DNA of 41,089 nucleotides from JBGTLU01 sp041743935 (GTDB taxonomy: Bacteria > Bacteroidota > Bacteroidia > Sphingobacteriales > Sphingobacteriaceae): NCBI GenBank assembly GCA_041743935.1, contig JBGTLU010000015.1, forward strand, positions 1-41,089. The letters run 5' to 3'. Shown here piece by piece: positions 34,047 through 41,089 of the stretch (position 1 is the first letter of the stretch; each line of letters opens with the position of its first letter). The position numbers were made by a program, and so were the translations under genes. Under the pieces are notes generated by a model. The model saw only the letters and a program-made list of their open reading frames with translations, was not told the DNA's origin and ran no database searches.

Positions 34047-35543
34047 ATGAAAATTGAACTATTTGCATCCACCAACGTTGGTCAGGTTCGCGATCATAAT
34101 GAAGACAATTTTGCCGTTTGCAAAAACCTCTCAGAAAAAGACTGGACATTTAAGCGAGAAGAAATAATAGAACTATCTGAAATGGGTTCTGTGATGGTCG
34201 TGGCCGATGGCATGGGTGGTACTAATGCCGGAGAAATTGCCTCAGACTTAGCTCAAAAATCCATCGAAAGACAATTTTGTGAGCTAACCGAATTGCCTAA
34301 AGAATCAGAAATTATAAATTTTCTGAAAAATACCATTGTAGTTGCTCACAACGATATTGTAAAACACCAGCAAAGTAATTTAGAAACTGCTGGCATGGGA
34401 ACAACATTAGTTGTTGGATGGTTGCTAAACAAAAAACTATATACTGCATGGTGTGGCGATAGCAGATTATACATCTACAGAAAAGATATTCCTTTATATC
34501 CCCACACGGATGATCATTCTTTAGTTTGGGAATTAGTAAAGCAAGGAGAATTAACTCCCGAAGAAGCAAGATTACACCCAGAAAGCAATATTATTACTCA
34601 GAGCTTAGGCGATGCAAGTAGAAGCCCTAAACCAGATGCTAGCATCACAGAAATTTATAAAGGAGATAGAATACTTACCTGTAGCGACGGTTTAACCGGG
34701 ATGATTAGTGACGAAGAAATTCATCAAATTCTCACAGATAAAAAAGAAACTCCTGAAGCAGTAAAAACACTTATTGAAGCTGCGAACAGAGAAGGTGGTA
34801 CGGATAACATTACTGTTATTTTGTTAGACGTTATAGAAGGAGAAGAACCACCAGCAGATTTAAAAGAAAAGAATGCAGCAATGGCTACATTAAAAATTAA
34901 ATCGAGAAGTAAAGAAGAATCTGAGCAAACCGCTCAAACTCCAACAGCAAAATTAAAAGGTAGCGTTTTTAGCCGAAACATAATTATTGCAGTTTTAGTG
35001 ATGATTTTAGCTGCCGTAGTAACGTATTTCATGGTTTTTAAAAAGGAAAACGGAGGTGCAACGGCCAAATTAGAAACCCAACGATTTACCATTGAAAACT
35101 CCACACCAATAAATTTTGATTTGAATTTAGTTTTAACAGGTAAACCTTACGATTCCATCACATTTACCCAACCAGAATACGGTACATTATTTAGTAATTC
35201 ATCTGCAACGTTTAGTTACATGCCAGATACTATACCCCATGCAAAAGAGATTACTTCATCCACAATAAAAATATATGCTAAAAATAAAGATGTGTATGAA
35301 GTGGTAGTAGAATTTACAGATTTACGTAAAAAAGCTGTTAATACTCCAACATCTACCACAAAACCAAAAGACGAACCAGTAAAAAAACAGGAAGAATCTA
35401 AACCTCAGGGTGAAGAGGAGCAAAAGCCTGCCGACCCAAAACCTACAGAAAATAAACCAAGCGAAGTTAAACCCATTATACCTAAACCTACACCTGTGGA
35501 TACAACCAAAAAATCTGGCGGTGAAATAAAAACTGAAATATGA
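34047..35543 (+). CDS. PP2C-family Ser/Thr phosphatase with TM and periplasmic tail
   Basis: A 498-residue protein. The PP2C domain (1-262) has all metal motifs: VRDHNEDNF (Glu19, Asp20), VADGMGGTNAGE (Asp54), AWCGDSRLYIYR, ILTCSDGLTG (Asp214) and GGTDNIT (Asp253). A TM follows (about 311-331, IIIAVLVMILAAVVTYFMVF), then a beta-rich external part and a 60-residue Pro/Lys/Glu-rich tail that could span the cell wall. It should remove phosphates added by the two kinases downstream. Its stop overlaps the next start by 4 nt (ATGA). Confidence 0.92.
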   Translation: MKIELFASTNVGQVRDHNEDNFAVCKNLSEKDWTFKREEIIELSEMGSVMVVADGMGGTNAGEIASDLAQKSIERQFCELTELPKESEIINFLKNTIVVAHNDIVKHQQSNLETAGMGTTLVVGWLLNKKLYTAWCGDSRLYIYRKDIPLYPHTDDHSLVWELVKQGELTPEEARLHPESNIITQSLGDASRSPKPDASITEIYKGDRILTCSDGLTGMISDEEIHQILTDKKETPEAVKTLIEAANREGGTDNITVILLDVIEGEEPPADLKEKNAAMATLKIKSRSKEESEQTAQTPTAKLKGSVFSRNIIIAVLVMILAAVVTYFMVFKKENGGATAKLETQRFTIENSTPINFDLNLVLTGKPYDSITFTQPEYGTLFSNSSATFSYMPDTIPHAKEITSSTIKIYAKNKDVYEVVVEFTDLRKKAVNTPTSTTKPKDEPVKKQEESKPQGEEEQKPADPKPTENKPSEVKPIIPKPTPVDTTKKSGGEIKTEI

Positions 35544-36349
35544 GATGTACAGAATGTGGCTTTAAAAATGCAGAAGATGCAAAAATTTGCATCAAATGTG
35601 GGACTAAATTAATTGCCAAAGAGCAGGCAGTTGATAAAAATCCTGCCCCAAGCCAGGCACCATCAGGAGGAATTGCTACCATTGCTTCTAAAGGCATAGT
35701 AGATAATACTGTATCTTCAGACGGTGTGCCTACCATGAAAGGGCAAGCCATTGCAAGTTCTACTTGGGATAATCCTCCCAATTCAACAATACAAAATACT
35801 CCATCTAAACATAACAGTGTCTTAAAATGCGATTCCTGTGGATTTTATCCACTCCGTTTTATGGTATCTGCACAAAATCCTTGTCCAAATTGTAATTATA
35901 CTGGTGCTGCAGTGGCACCTATGGCACCCATTACTAATGAACCAAAAATAGTAATGCAACCTGCTGCAGAAGCAAGTATTATACCACCACCCATGCCTAA
36001 TCCTATAGTAGAAAAAGTGGCTACTCCTTCTTCATCAAAAACCATTAGTATCAAAAATCTACAAATTGGCGAAGAACAAAAGAAGTTTTCATTGATTGAG
36101 GTTGGAGCTAACAGAAAAGTAGAATTTGTAGGCAAAGAACATATACTCAACCGTAGTAATACTGATCCAAGCAATAACAGCATATCCTCACAAAAACATG
36201 CCGAAATTGTATTTAAAGATGGTAAATGGAGGATAAGTGACCACAGCAGTAATGGAGCTACATTTGTGCAAGTGCAAAATGAAGTAGAGTTACAAAGCGG
36301 AATGCAATTAATCATCGGAAATAAAATTTACGAAATAGAATTCGAATAA
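35540..36349 (+). CDS. Double zinc-ribbon protein with C-terminal FHA domain
   Basis: A 269-residue cytoplasmic protein. Zinc ribbon 1 is at the N-terminus (Cys3, Cys6, Cys17, Cys20, in CTECGF and CIKCGT) and zinc ribbon 2 near the middle (Cys97, Cys100, Cys115, Cys118). Between and after them are Ser/Pro/Thr-rich linkers, which include candidate phosphosites. The C-terminal FHA (182-269) has HILNRSN (Arg205), ISSQKHAEI (Ser217, His220) and SSNGATF (Asn238). It is probably an adaptor that reads threonine phosphorylation. It is translationally coupled to the phosphatase gene, and the next gene begins 1 nt after its stop. Confidence 0.88.
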   Translation: MRCTECGFKNAEDAKICIKCGTKLIAKEQAVDKNPAPSQAPSGGIATIASKGIVDNTVSSDGVPTMKGQAIASSTWDNPPNSTIQNTPSKHNSVLKCDSCGFYPLRFMVSAQNPCPNCNYTGAAVAPMAPITNEPKIVMQPAAEASIIPPPMPNPIVEKVATPSSSKTISIKNLQIGEEQKKFSLIEVGANRKVEFVGKEHILNRSNTDPSNNSISSQKHAEIVFKDGKWRISDHSSNGATFVQVQNEVELQSGMQLIIGNKIYEIEFE

Positions 36350-36350
36350 A

Positions 36351-37664
36351 ATGTCAGTAGAAAGTCCACAAGCCATCACCGTAGAAAATGGGACTCGGAT
36401 AAACTCCGAGCGCAGGAGTTATCTTGTGGATAAACAATTGGGAGAAGGCGGATTTGGTACAGTTTACCGAGTTAGCGATGGGCAAGAAAAATTTGCATTG
36501 AAATTAACCAAAATGTGGGTTTTCATGCCTAATGAGCGTTTAGAGTATGCAAAAAGATTCCGCCAAGAATACGAGCTTTCCAAAAACTTAAAAAGCAATT
36601 ATGTAGTACAAAGTCATGATTTCGCAAGCGTAGGTGGCAATCCGTTTATGGTTATGGATTATTGCCCAAATGGTTGCTTGCGTGATAAAATGGAACAAAA
36701 TCTGGCATTATCCGAAATTAATGAAATAGCAATAGGTATTTTAAGAGGATTACAATGCTTACATCGCGAAGGAATTATTCACCGAGACATAAAGCCTGAA
36801 AATATATTGTTTGATGAGAGCGATAATCCTCGTTTAGCAGATTTTGGCATTTCGGCATCCGTTAAAAAACGCCATACGGTAGCCAATTTTTTAGGTCACG
36901 CTAAAGAAGTTTTTGCTACAGGCACCTATTCCCCGCCCGAACAATTAGACCCTGCAAAGGCCATGAAAGTAATGGGCAATACCAACGATATTTATGCCTT
37001 TGGTTGTGTAATGTATGAATTTTTAACGCGTGGTGGGTTGCCATTTGGTGGTTTCGAGGAATTTATAAATGATATGCTCGCTTACGAGAAAAAGAAGAAA
37101 AATGAAGAATGGAACAGAAGATTACTTGAAAGTCACGTCCAAAACAACATTTGGGTTCATATCATTGAAAAGTGCATAAAATTTAAACCCGAAGATCGTT
37201 TTCAGCATACCGATGAAATTTTAAAATTATTAGGCGATGATGGCAGCACTCGTCGCAAAAACATTCAAATACATCCCAACTCCCATTATTTGCTACAAGT
37301 AATGAATGGAGAGGAAATAGGCAGAAAGTATAATCTAACCAACATATCAAAACAAAAGAATCATACCATTTTAACCATCGGATGGTTTGATGAAGACGAA
37401 CCATTCAATAATGATATTGGCATTACTGAGCATTTTACTCAGTACATATCTGGCTATCATGCCACTTTAGAGCACAATGCCGCAAATAATTTATGGTTTG
37501 TAAGAGATGGGCAATGGCGAAATAAAAATGGAGCAGACGGATGGTATCCATCTACCAATGGCGTACTATTAAATTCTATTAAAGTTTCTGCAGAACCCGC
37601 CCAATTATTACCCGATGATATCATTACCATAGGAGACACCACACTAAAAGTTATAATTAATTAA
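36351..37664 (+). CDS. Hanks-type Ser/Thr kinase with C-terminal FHA-like domain
   Basis: A 437-residue cytoplasmic protein. The kinase domain has GEGGFGTVYRV (Gly loop 31-36), FALKLTK (Lys51), IIHRDIKPENILF (His144-Arg145-Asp146), LADFGIS (Asp164) and TYSPPEQ. The C-terminal part (about 325-437) is FHA-like, with ILTIGWFD in place of the usual Gly-Arg strand, YISGYHATLEH (Ser-x-x-His) and STNGVLLNSIKV (Asn-Gly). No TM is present, unlike the next kinase. It could phosphorylate itself and bind partner FHA proteins. The stop is followed 13 nt later by the next kinase start. Confidence 0.92.
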   Translation: MSVESPQAITVENGTRINSERRSYLVDKQLGEGGFGTVYRVSDGQEKFALKLTKMWVFMPNERLEYAKRFRQEYELSKNLKSNYVVQSHDFASVGGNPFMVMDYCPNGCLRDKMEQNLALSEINEIAIGILRGLQCLHREGIIHRDIKPENILFDESDNPRLADFGISASVKKRHTVANFLGHAKEVFATGTYSPPEQLDPAKAMKVMGNTNDIYAFGCVMYEFLTRGGLPFGGFEEFINDMLAYEKKKKNEEWNRRLLESHVQNNIWVHIIEKCIKFKPEDRFQHTDEILKLLGDDGSTRRKNIQIHPNSHYLLQVMNGEEIGRKYNLTNISKQKNHTILTIGWFDEDEPFNNDIGITEHFTQYISGYHATLEHNAANNLWFVRDGQWRNKNGADGWYPSTNGVLLNSIKVSAEPAQLLPDDIITIGDTTLKVIIN

Positions 37665-37671
37665 AGGAGAA
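37663..37671 (+). promoter_or_regulatory. Strong Shine-Dalgarno before the MORN kinase
   Basis: AAAGGAGAA overlaps the stop codon of the upstream kinase (37662-37664) and ends 6 nt before the ATG at 37678. It is one of only two strong Shine-Dalgarno sites noticed in the window, the other being rpsA. Confidence 0.6.
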
Positions 37672-37677
37672 CTAAAT

Positions 37678-40134
37678 ATGCAGTACCATCCAGAAACAAT
37701 GTTTGCAAACCGTTACAAACTAATTAAAGAGTTAGGTAGAGGCGGTTTTTCAGTAGTTTGGAAAGCACAAGACACCATGGCCGACGATACTGAAATTGCA
37801 GTAAAAATCTATGCACCCGGAACCGGCTTAGACCAAAATGGTATTAAACTATTTAGTCGAGAGTACAGTTTGGTGCAATCTCTCAATCATCAACGGTTGT
37901 TAAAAGCATCTTATTTTGATGTTGCTGATGGATCCCCGTTTTTAGTAATGCCTTACTGCGAATCAGGCTCTCTTAACTCATTATTACAAGAGAAAGAAAA
38001 CTTTACAGAAGAAGAAATTGCTACTGTAATGGCTCAAGTAGGAGAGGGATTAGCCTATTTGCATAAAAATGAAATCTTGCATCAAGATATAAAACCAGAT
38101 AATGTTTTGGTGGATAAACATGGCGATTATCTGTTAACAGATTTTGGAATCAGTGGTCGTATTCGTAGCACTTTGCGTAAAAGCGTTGGCAGTGCTGGAA
38201 GCATGACCGTAGCATATTCCGCCCCAGAACGATTTTCATCCACGCCACAAAGCGTACCAGAGAGCGATGTATTCTCCTTAGGAGTGATGTTGTATGAATT
38301 AGCTACAGGAGATGTTCCTTGGAATGGTAGCGGTGGCGTAATTATGCTTCAAGGTGCCGAAGTGCCAGATATGCCCGAGGCTTATAGCCGTAGAATGAAT
38401 CAATGGATACAAGCATGTATGCAAAAAAACTCAGGCGATAGACCAAGCTCTACTCAAGTTGCAAATGCAGCAAATGAGTTTCTTAAAACCGGCGCTTGGC
38501 CTGCGGTTCCGGTAAAAGCAGCACCAACATTAGGCGCTACAGATGCTCCAAAAAAAGTGGGTAGAGTAACAGAGGCCATTCCACAAGGATCTTTAAATAT
38601 TCCTCCTGTAGCAGATAATAGTGCTTCAAAAGGTACAGGAAGTGCCACCATTCGCGAAGGTTCGGGTGGAAGCATCGAAAAGAAAAAATCTGGCTCAGGT
38701 ATGGCCATAGGAATAGCAGCTTTGGCTATAGTGGTTATTGGTATTGCTCTATATTTCTTTGTTCTGAAACCAAAACCAACAGACCCAACTATTCCGGTGG
38801 TAACTACCAATGAGCAATTTGAAAAATTAAAAGCAGAAGCAATGACTTTGTATAATGCTGCAGAATATGAAGAAGCTAAAATCAAGTTTAGTGCTGCTTT
38901 AGCGTTTGATGATACTGCAACGGATATTAAAGCTTTAATTGATAGCTGCACCGCTAAACTCAATAAACCTAAAGATAAAGAGCCCGTTGTAGTTGCAAAA
39001 AACAACGATAAAATAGTAAATCCTAAGCCCACAGATGATAAAACGGTTATTCCTAGAGTTACTCGTGGTACTTTAAACCTAACCAGCGTGGATGGGGATA
39101 AATTTACTTATACAGGAGAAATTGTTAACGGCATGGCGAATGGTTACGGTCGCGCGGAATATGAAAACGGGAACAAGTATGAAGGAAACTGGGAAGATAA
39201 CAAACGAGTGGGCAGTGGCACACTTAATTATTCATCTAATGTAAATTATGTTGGAAATTTTGATGGAGATAAATTATCTGGGCGTGGAATTATGACTTGG
39301 CCTGATGGTGATAAATACGATGGGCAGTATTCCAATGGTTTACGCAGTGGAAAAGGAGTATATACTTTTAAAACTGGGGATGTTTACAGTGGAGATTGGA
39401 CTGCTAACGTGAGAACCGGACAAGGCACTTATACCTGGAAAGACGGATCGAGATATGTTGGCGGTTGGAAAGACAGTAAATACCACGGATACGGAACCAT
39501 GTATTCCACTACAGGATCCATTACCGAGCAAGGTAATTATGAAGATGGTAAATTCATGGGAACACCTGCTGCAGCTGCAAATTATCTGTATACCAATAAC
39601 TTTAATGGTTCTCAATCTGAATTTGCCTCTACAGATGGTACTTCCAACAACATTGTAAATGGTAGTGGTAAACTAAATTTTAAACATAAAGGCGGTAAAG
39701 GATTTTTCGGGTATTATACTCAAGGATTCTCTAGTTTAGATAATACCAAAAATTTATCCATAGAAGTTACTGGCAGGGCTATGGATATACCAACCGATGC
39801 AACATCTGTAAACTATGGTCTTATATTCGGTAGAGATGGAAGTAATTACTATCGTTTTGCAATAGGTACTGACGGTCAATTCGCTGTACATCGTTACTCT
39901 GGTTCTTGGCAAGCCATTATAGATTGGAAAGCTTCTTCCGCTATTTATAAGTTTAGTGCTAACAAATTAAAAATTACAAAATCCGGAAGCACCTACATAT
40001 TTTATGTAAACGGTACCGAAGTTGGTAGAACCTCCTCTATTACATCGTGGTACGGTACAGGAATTGGTTTTGGTGTTTCGGATGGTGGAACGGTAGATTT
40101 TACCGCTTTCCGATTTGAAGGAACCCGTAAATAA
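37678..40134 (+). CDS. Transmembrane Ser/Thr kinase with MORN repeats and a C-terminal beta-sandwich
   Basis: An 818-residue protein. The kinase domain has GRGGFSVVWKA (20-30), IAVKIY (Lys43), ILHQDIKPDNVLV (His135-Gln136-Asp137, a non-RD HQD), LLTDFGISG (Asp155) and AYSAPERF. A TM (341-363) follows a Pro/Ser-rich linker. The external part has a TPR-like helical pair (about 378-425) and six to seven MORN repeats (about 476-630, units like YEGNWEDNKRVGSGTL). A C-terminal domain (about 635-818) resembles the LamG/3-keto-disaccharide hydrolase jelly roll. Sugar or glycan sensing outside the cell is the natural inference. The start is fixed by a strong Shine-Dalgarno. Confidence 0.9.
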   Translation: MQYHPETMFANRYKLIKELGRGGFSVVWKAQDTMADDTEIAVKIYAPGTGLDQNGIKLFSREYSLVQSLNHQRLLKASYFDVADGSPFLVMPYCESGSLNSLLQEKENFTEEEIATVMAQVGEGLAYLHKNEILHQDIKPDNVLVDKHGDYLLTDFGISGRIRSTLRKSVGSAGSMTVAYSAPERFSSTPQSVPESDVFSLGVMLYELATGDVPWNGSGGVIMLQGAEVPDMPEAYSRRMNQWIQACMQKNSGDRPSSTQVANAANEFLKTGAWPAVPVKAAPTLGATDAPKKVGRVTEAIPQGSLNIPPVADNSASKGTGSATIREGSGGSIEKKKSGSGMAIGIAALAIVVIGIALYFFVLKPKPTDPTIPVVTTNEQFEKLKAEAMTLYNAAEYEEAKIKFSAALAFDDTATDIKALIDSCTAKLNKPKDKEPVVVAKNNDKIVNPKPTDDKTVIPRVTRGTLNLTSVDGDKFTYTGEIVNGMANGYGRAEYENGNKYEGNWEDNKRVGSGTLNYSSNVNYVGNFDGDKLSGRGIMTWPDGDKYDGQYSNGLRSGKGVYTFKTGDVYSGDWTANVRTGQGTYTWKDGSRYVGGWKDSKYHGYGTMYSTTGSITEQGNYEDGKFMGTPAAAANYLYTNNFNGSQSEFASTDGTSNNIVNGSGKLNFKHKGGKGFFGYYTQGFSSLDNTKNLSIEVTGRAMDIPTDATSVNYGLIFGRDGSNYYRFAIGTDGQFAVHRYSGSWQAIIDWKASSAIYKFSANKLKITKSGSTYIFYVNGTEVGRTSSITSWYGTGIGFGVSDGGTVDFTAFRFEGTRK

Positions 40135-40158
40135 ACTACTTTCTTAAACTATAGAACT

Positions 40159-40188
40159 GGCGCAAGACTAAATCTTGCGCCCGTTTTG
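40159..40188 (+). terminator. Rho-independent terminator after the signalling cluster
   Basis: A perfect 9-bp GC-rich stem (40159-40167 with 40173-40181) with loop CTAAA, followed by CGTTTTGTT. It marks the end of the eight-gene unit. Confidence 0.85.
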
Positions 40189-40305
40189 TTATTTATCAGT
40201 AGTAAACATGGGTCGCGAATATTTTATTTTCTATGGTTATTTTTAATTTTCAGTAGAAGAAAATGGATTAATTGATTTAGGTAAGCAACATATAAAAAAT
40301 CAAAA

Positions 40306-40761
40306 ATGAATATTACAAATACAACTATTGCAATAATATTTATCAGTTTCTTACTGACCTCTTGCTGTAGATTGCACACAGAGGTTGATTATAGATATAA
40401 TGGGATTTTAATAAAACGTGTGGATGTTTGTGGGGAAACTAGTTTTACCTATTATGACAAGGATGGTAAAAATAAGGGTAAAGTATGGGCTGAATACTCT
40501 GGTATGAGTGGAGGATTTTCGGGTTATTTGGTGTTTGGTGAAGATCAAAAGGTAATGATTCTTTCGGGAGATGGTTATTTTCAAACATTAAATCTCGACA
40601 CAACAAGATTTGAATACAAAAGAATTAGCTATGAGGATATTACTTTAGGCAAAGGAGTCTATTTCATTATGCTGGCTACCAATTATGAAAAAGAGAGAAA
40701 TCTAGAAACGGAAACTGAAGTCGAGGCAACTTATAGAATTGACTCGAACGAGTGGTGGTAG
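40306..40761 (+). CDS. Small lipoprotein of unknown function
   Basis: A 151-residue protein with a lipoprotein signal (IAIIFISFLLTSC, lipid-attached Cys near residue 20, then a second Cys). The mature part is beta-rich (SFTYYDKDGKNKGKVWAEYS, GYLVFGEDQKVMIL). No characterised family is recognised. The gap before it (40189-40305) holds no promoter box I can support. It lies after the terminator of the signalling cluster and before a palindrome and a transposase, so it may be accessory DNA. Confidence 0.7.
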   Translation: MNITNTTIAIIFISFLLTSCCRLHTEVDYRYNGILIKRVDVCGETSFTYYDKDGKNKGKVWAEYSGMSGGFSGYLVFGEDQKVMILSGDGYFQTLNLDTTRFEYKRISYEDITLGKGVYFIMLATNYEKERNLETETEVEATYRIDSNEWW

Positions 40762-40770
40762 GATTGCCCT

Positions 40771-40829
40771 ACCTAGCGCTAATGTTGTGCGTAAGCAAGA
40801 GTCAAGGTCATCCGTGCTTTCTGTTAGCG
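40771..40829. repeat. Imperfect palindromic element upstream of the transposase
   Basis: CGCTAA (40777-40782) pairs with TTAGCG (40824-40829), and AAGCA (40793-40797) pairs with TGCTT (40815-40819), giving an imperfect stem-loop. Such elements are typical substrates of the neighbouring REP-type transposase family. The segment 40771-40781 (ACCTAGCGCTA) also matches 10 of 11 bases of the palindrome at 29842-29852. Confidence 0.35.
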
Positions 40830-40914
40830 TTTTAAATTAATCAATCCAATTATCGGATTTTGATTCCAATTGAATAATGTAAGTTAACAGATATTTGCTT
40901 AATTTTCTCGAATA

Positions 40915-41089
40915 ATGAGCGAAAAGTATAAAATAAGAGATCAGGAAAAACCATATTTTGTGACTTTTGCTACTGAAGGATGGGTAGATGTCTTTACCCG
41001 TCAGGTTTACAAGGATATTATTGTTGATGCTATAAAATATTGTCAATCTAAAAAAGGTTTATTGTTATATTCGTGGTGTTTGATGACTA
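40915..41089 (+). CDS. REP-associated tyrosine transposase (Y1_Tnp/IS200-like), N-terminal part
   Basis: The first 58 codons of a frame beginning MSEKYKIRDQEKPYFVTFAT and reaching LLLYSWCLMT at the window edge. That end segment is where family members continue into the N-H-V-H metal-binding motif, and the YFVTFATEGW start is also typical. The catalytic tyrosine and HUH motif are outside the window. The ATG at 40915 is the first in frame. These are domesticated single-strand transposases that act on palindromic repeats. Confidence 0.85.
   Translation, partial: MSEKYKIRDQEKPYFVTFATEGWVDVFTRQVYKDIIVDAIKYCQSKKGLLLYSWCLMT

Noticed and set aside
38454..39032. Reverse-strand open frame of 192 codons with hydrophobic segments
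   Set aside because: It is antisense to the linker and TM region of the MORN kinase; its hydrophobicity mirrors the Ala/Ile-rich TM codons.
34047..40134. Type VI secretion phosphorylation module or TerY-P system
   Set aside because: Kinase, PP2C and FHA are present, but no Tss, TerD or TerC-type genes occur in the window, so only partial similarity is claimed.
40771..40829. Integron attC site after the small lipoprotein gene
   Set aside because: The outer arms look attC-like, but the first core reads CTAAT, not CTAAC, arm spacing is uneven and no second site or integrase is present.

Overview
The window is from a low-GC member of the Bacteroidota. The evidence is: repeated TAnnTTTG promoter boxes, a near absence of Shine-Dalgarno sequences, the Bacteroidota-type GlmU-like nucleotidyltransferase, a zinc-free type-B L31, and Bacteroidota-style LolA, FtsK and Mpl homologues. 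The genus cannot be read from the sequence. There are no rRNA or tRNA genes, no CRISPR array and no prophage; a REP-type transposase is cut by the right edge. No gene-free stretch exceeds 300 bases.

Left third (1-10171): housekeeping. A truncated cysteine desulfurase diverges from methylmalonyl-CoA epimerase. L31B follows, with its own promoter and terminator. A forward run then encodes the GlmU-like enzyme, TpiA, PrmA, Mpl and FtsK, then a LolA-like carrier, a small conserved protein, a PhnP-like metallo-hydrolase and an O6-alkylguanine-DNA methyltransferase.

10311-13769: a five-gene operon with an ATPase, an FtsX-type permease carrying an 11-histidine periplasmic stretch, and three paralogous exported proteins sharing a QCxFCG motif. 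It looks like a transition-metal (probably zinc) handling system. Reverse-strand genes follow: a GNAT acetyltransferase, a DUF2207/LemA pair and two small 2-TM paralogues.

17615-29780: PEP synthase with TauE and two YeeE/YedE sulfur-transport proteins; an isolated nuoAB pair whose NuoA has a C-terminal extension; a BaiN-like flavoprotein; a lipoprotein and a GH113-like glycosidase; a Y-family polymerase with a palindrome in its promoter; and ribosomal protein S1 with a strong Shine-Dalgarno and a GC hairpin in its leader.

29840-40134 is the most striking region. A perfect 18-bp palindrome precedes eight co-directional genes: a TolQ/MotA-like ion channel; a MotB/ExbD-like anchor fused to a coiled coil and a von Willebrand A domain; an FHA-TM-trypsin transmembrane protease; a secreted protein; a membrane PP2C phosphatase; a double zinc-ribbon FHA protein; a Ser/Thr kinase with a C-terminal FHA domain; and a transmembrane kinase with MORN repeats and a beta-sandwich outside. 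I read this as one envelope-spanning phospho-signalling machine in which an ion-driven motor, a kinase/phosphatase pair, FHA readers and a periplasmic protease are coupled. It does not match any system I can name. A lipoprotein gene of unknown function, an imperfect palindrome and the REP-type transposase close the window.
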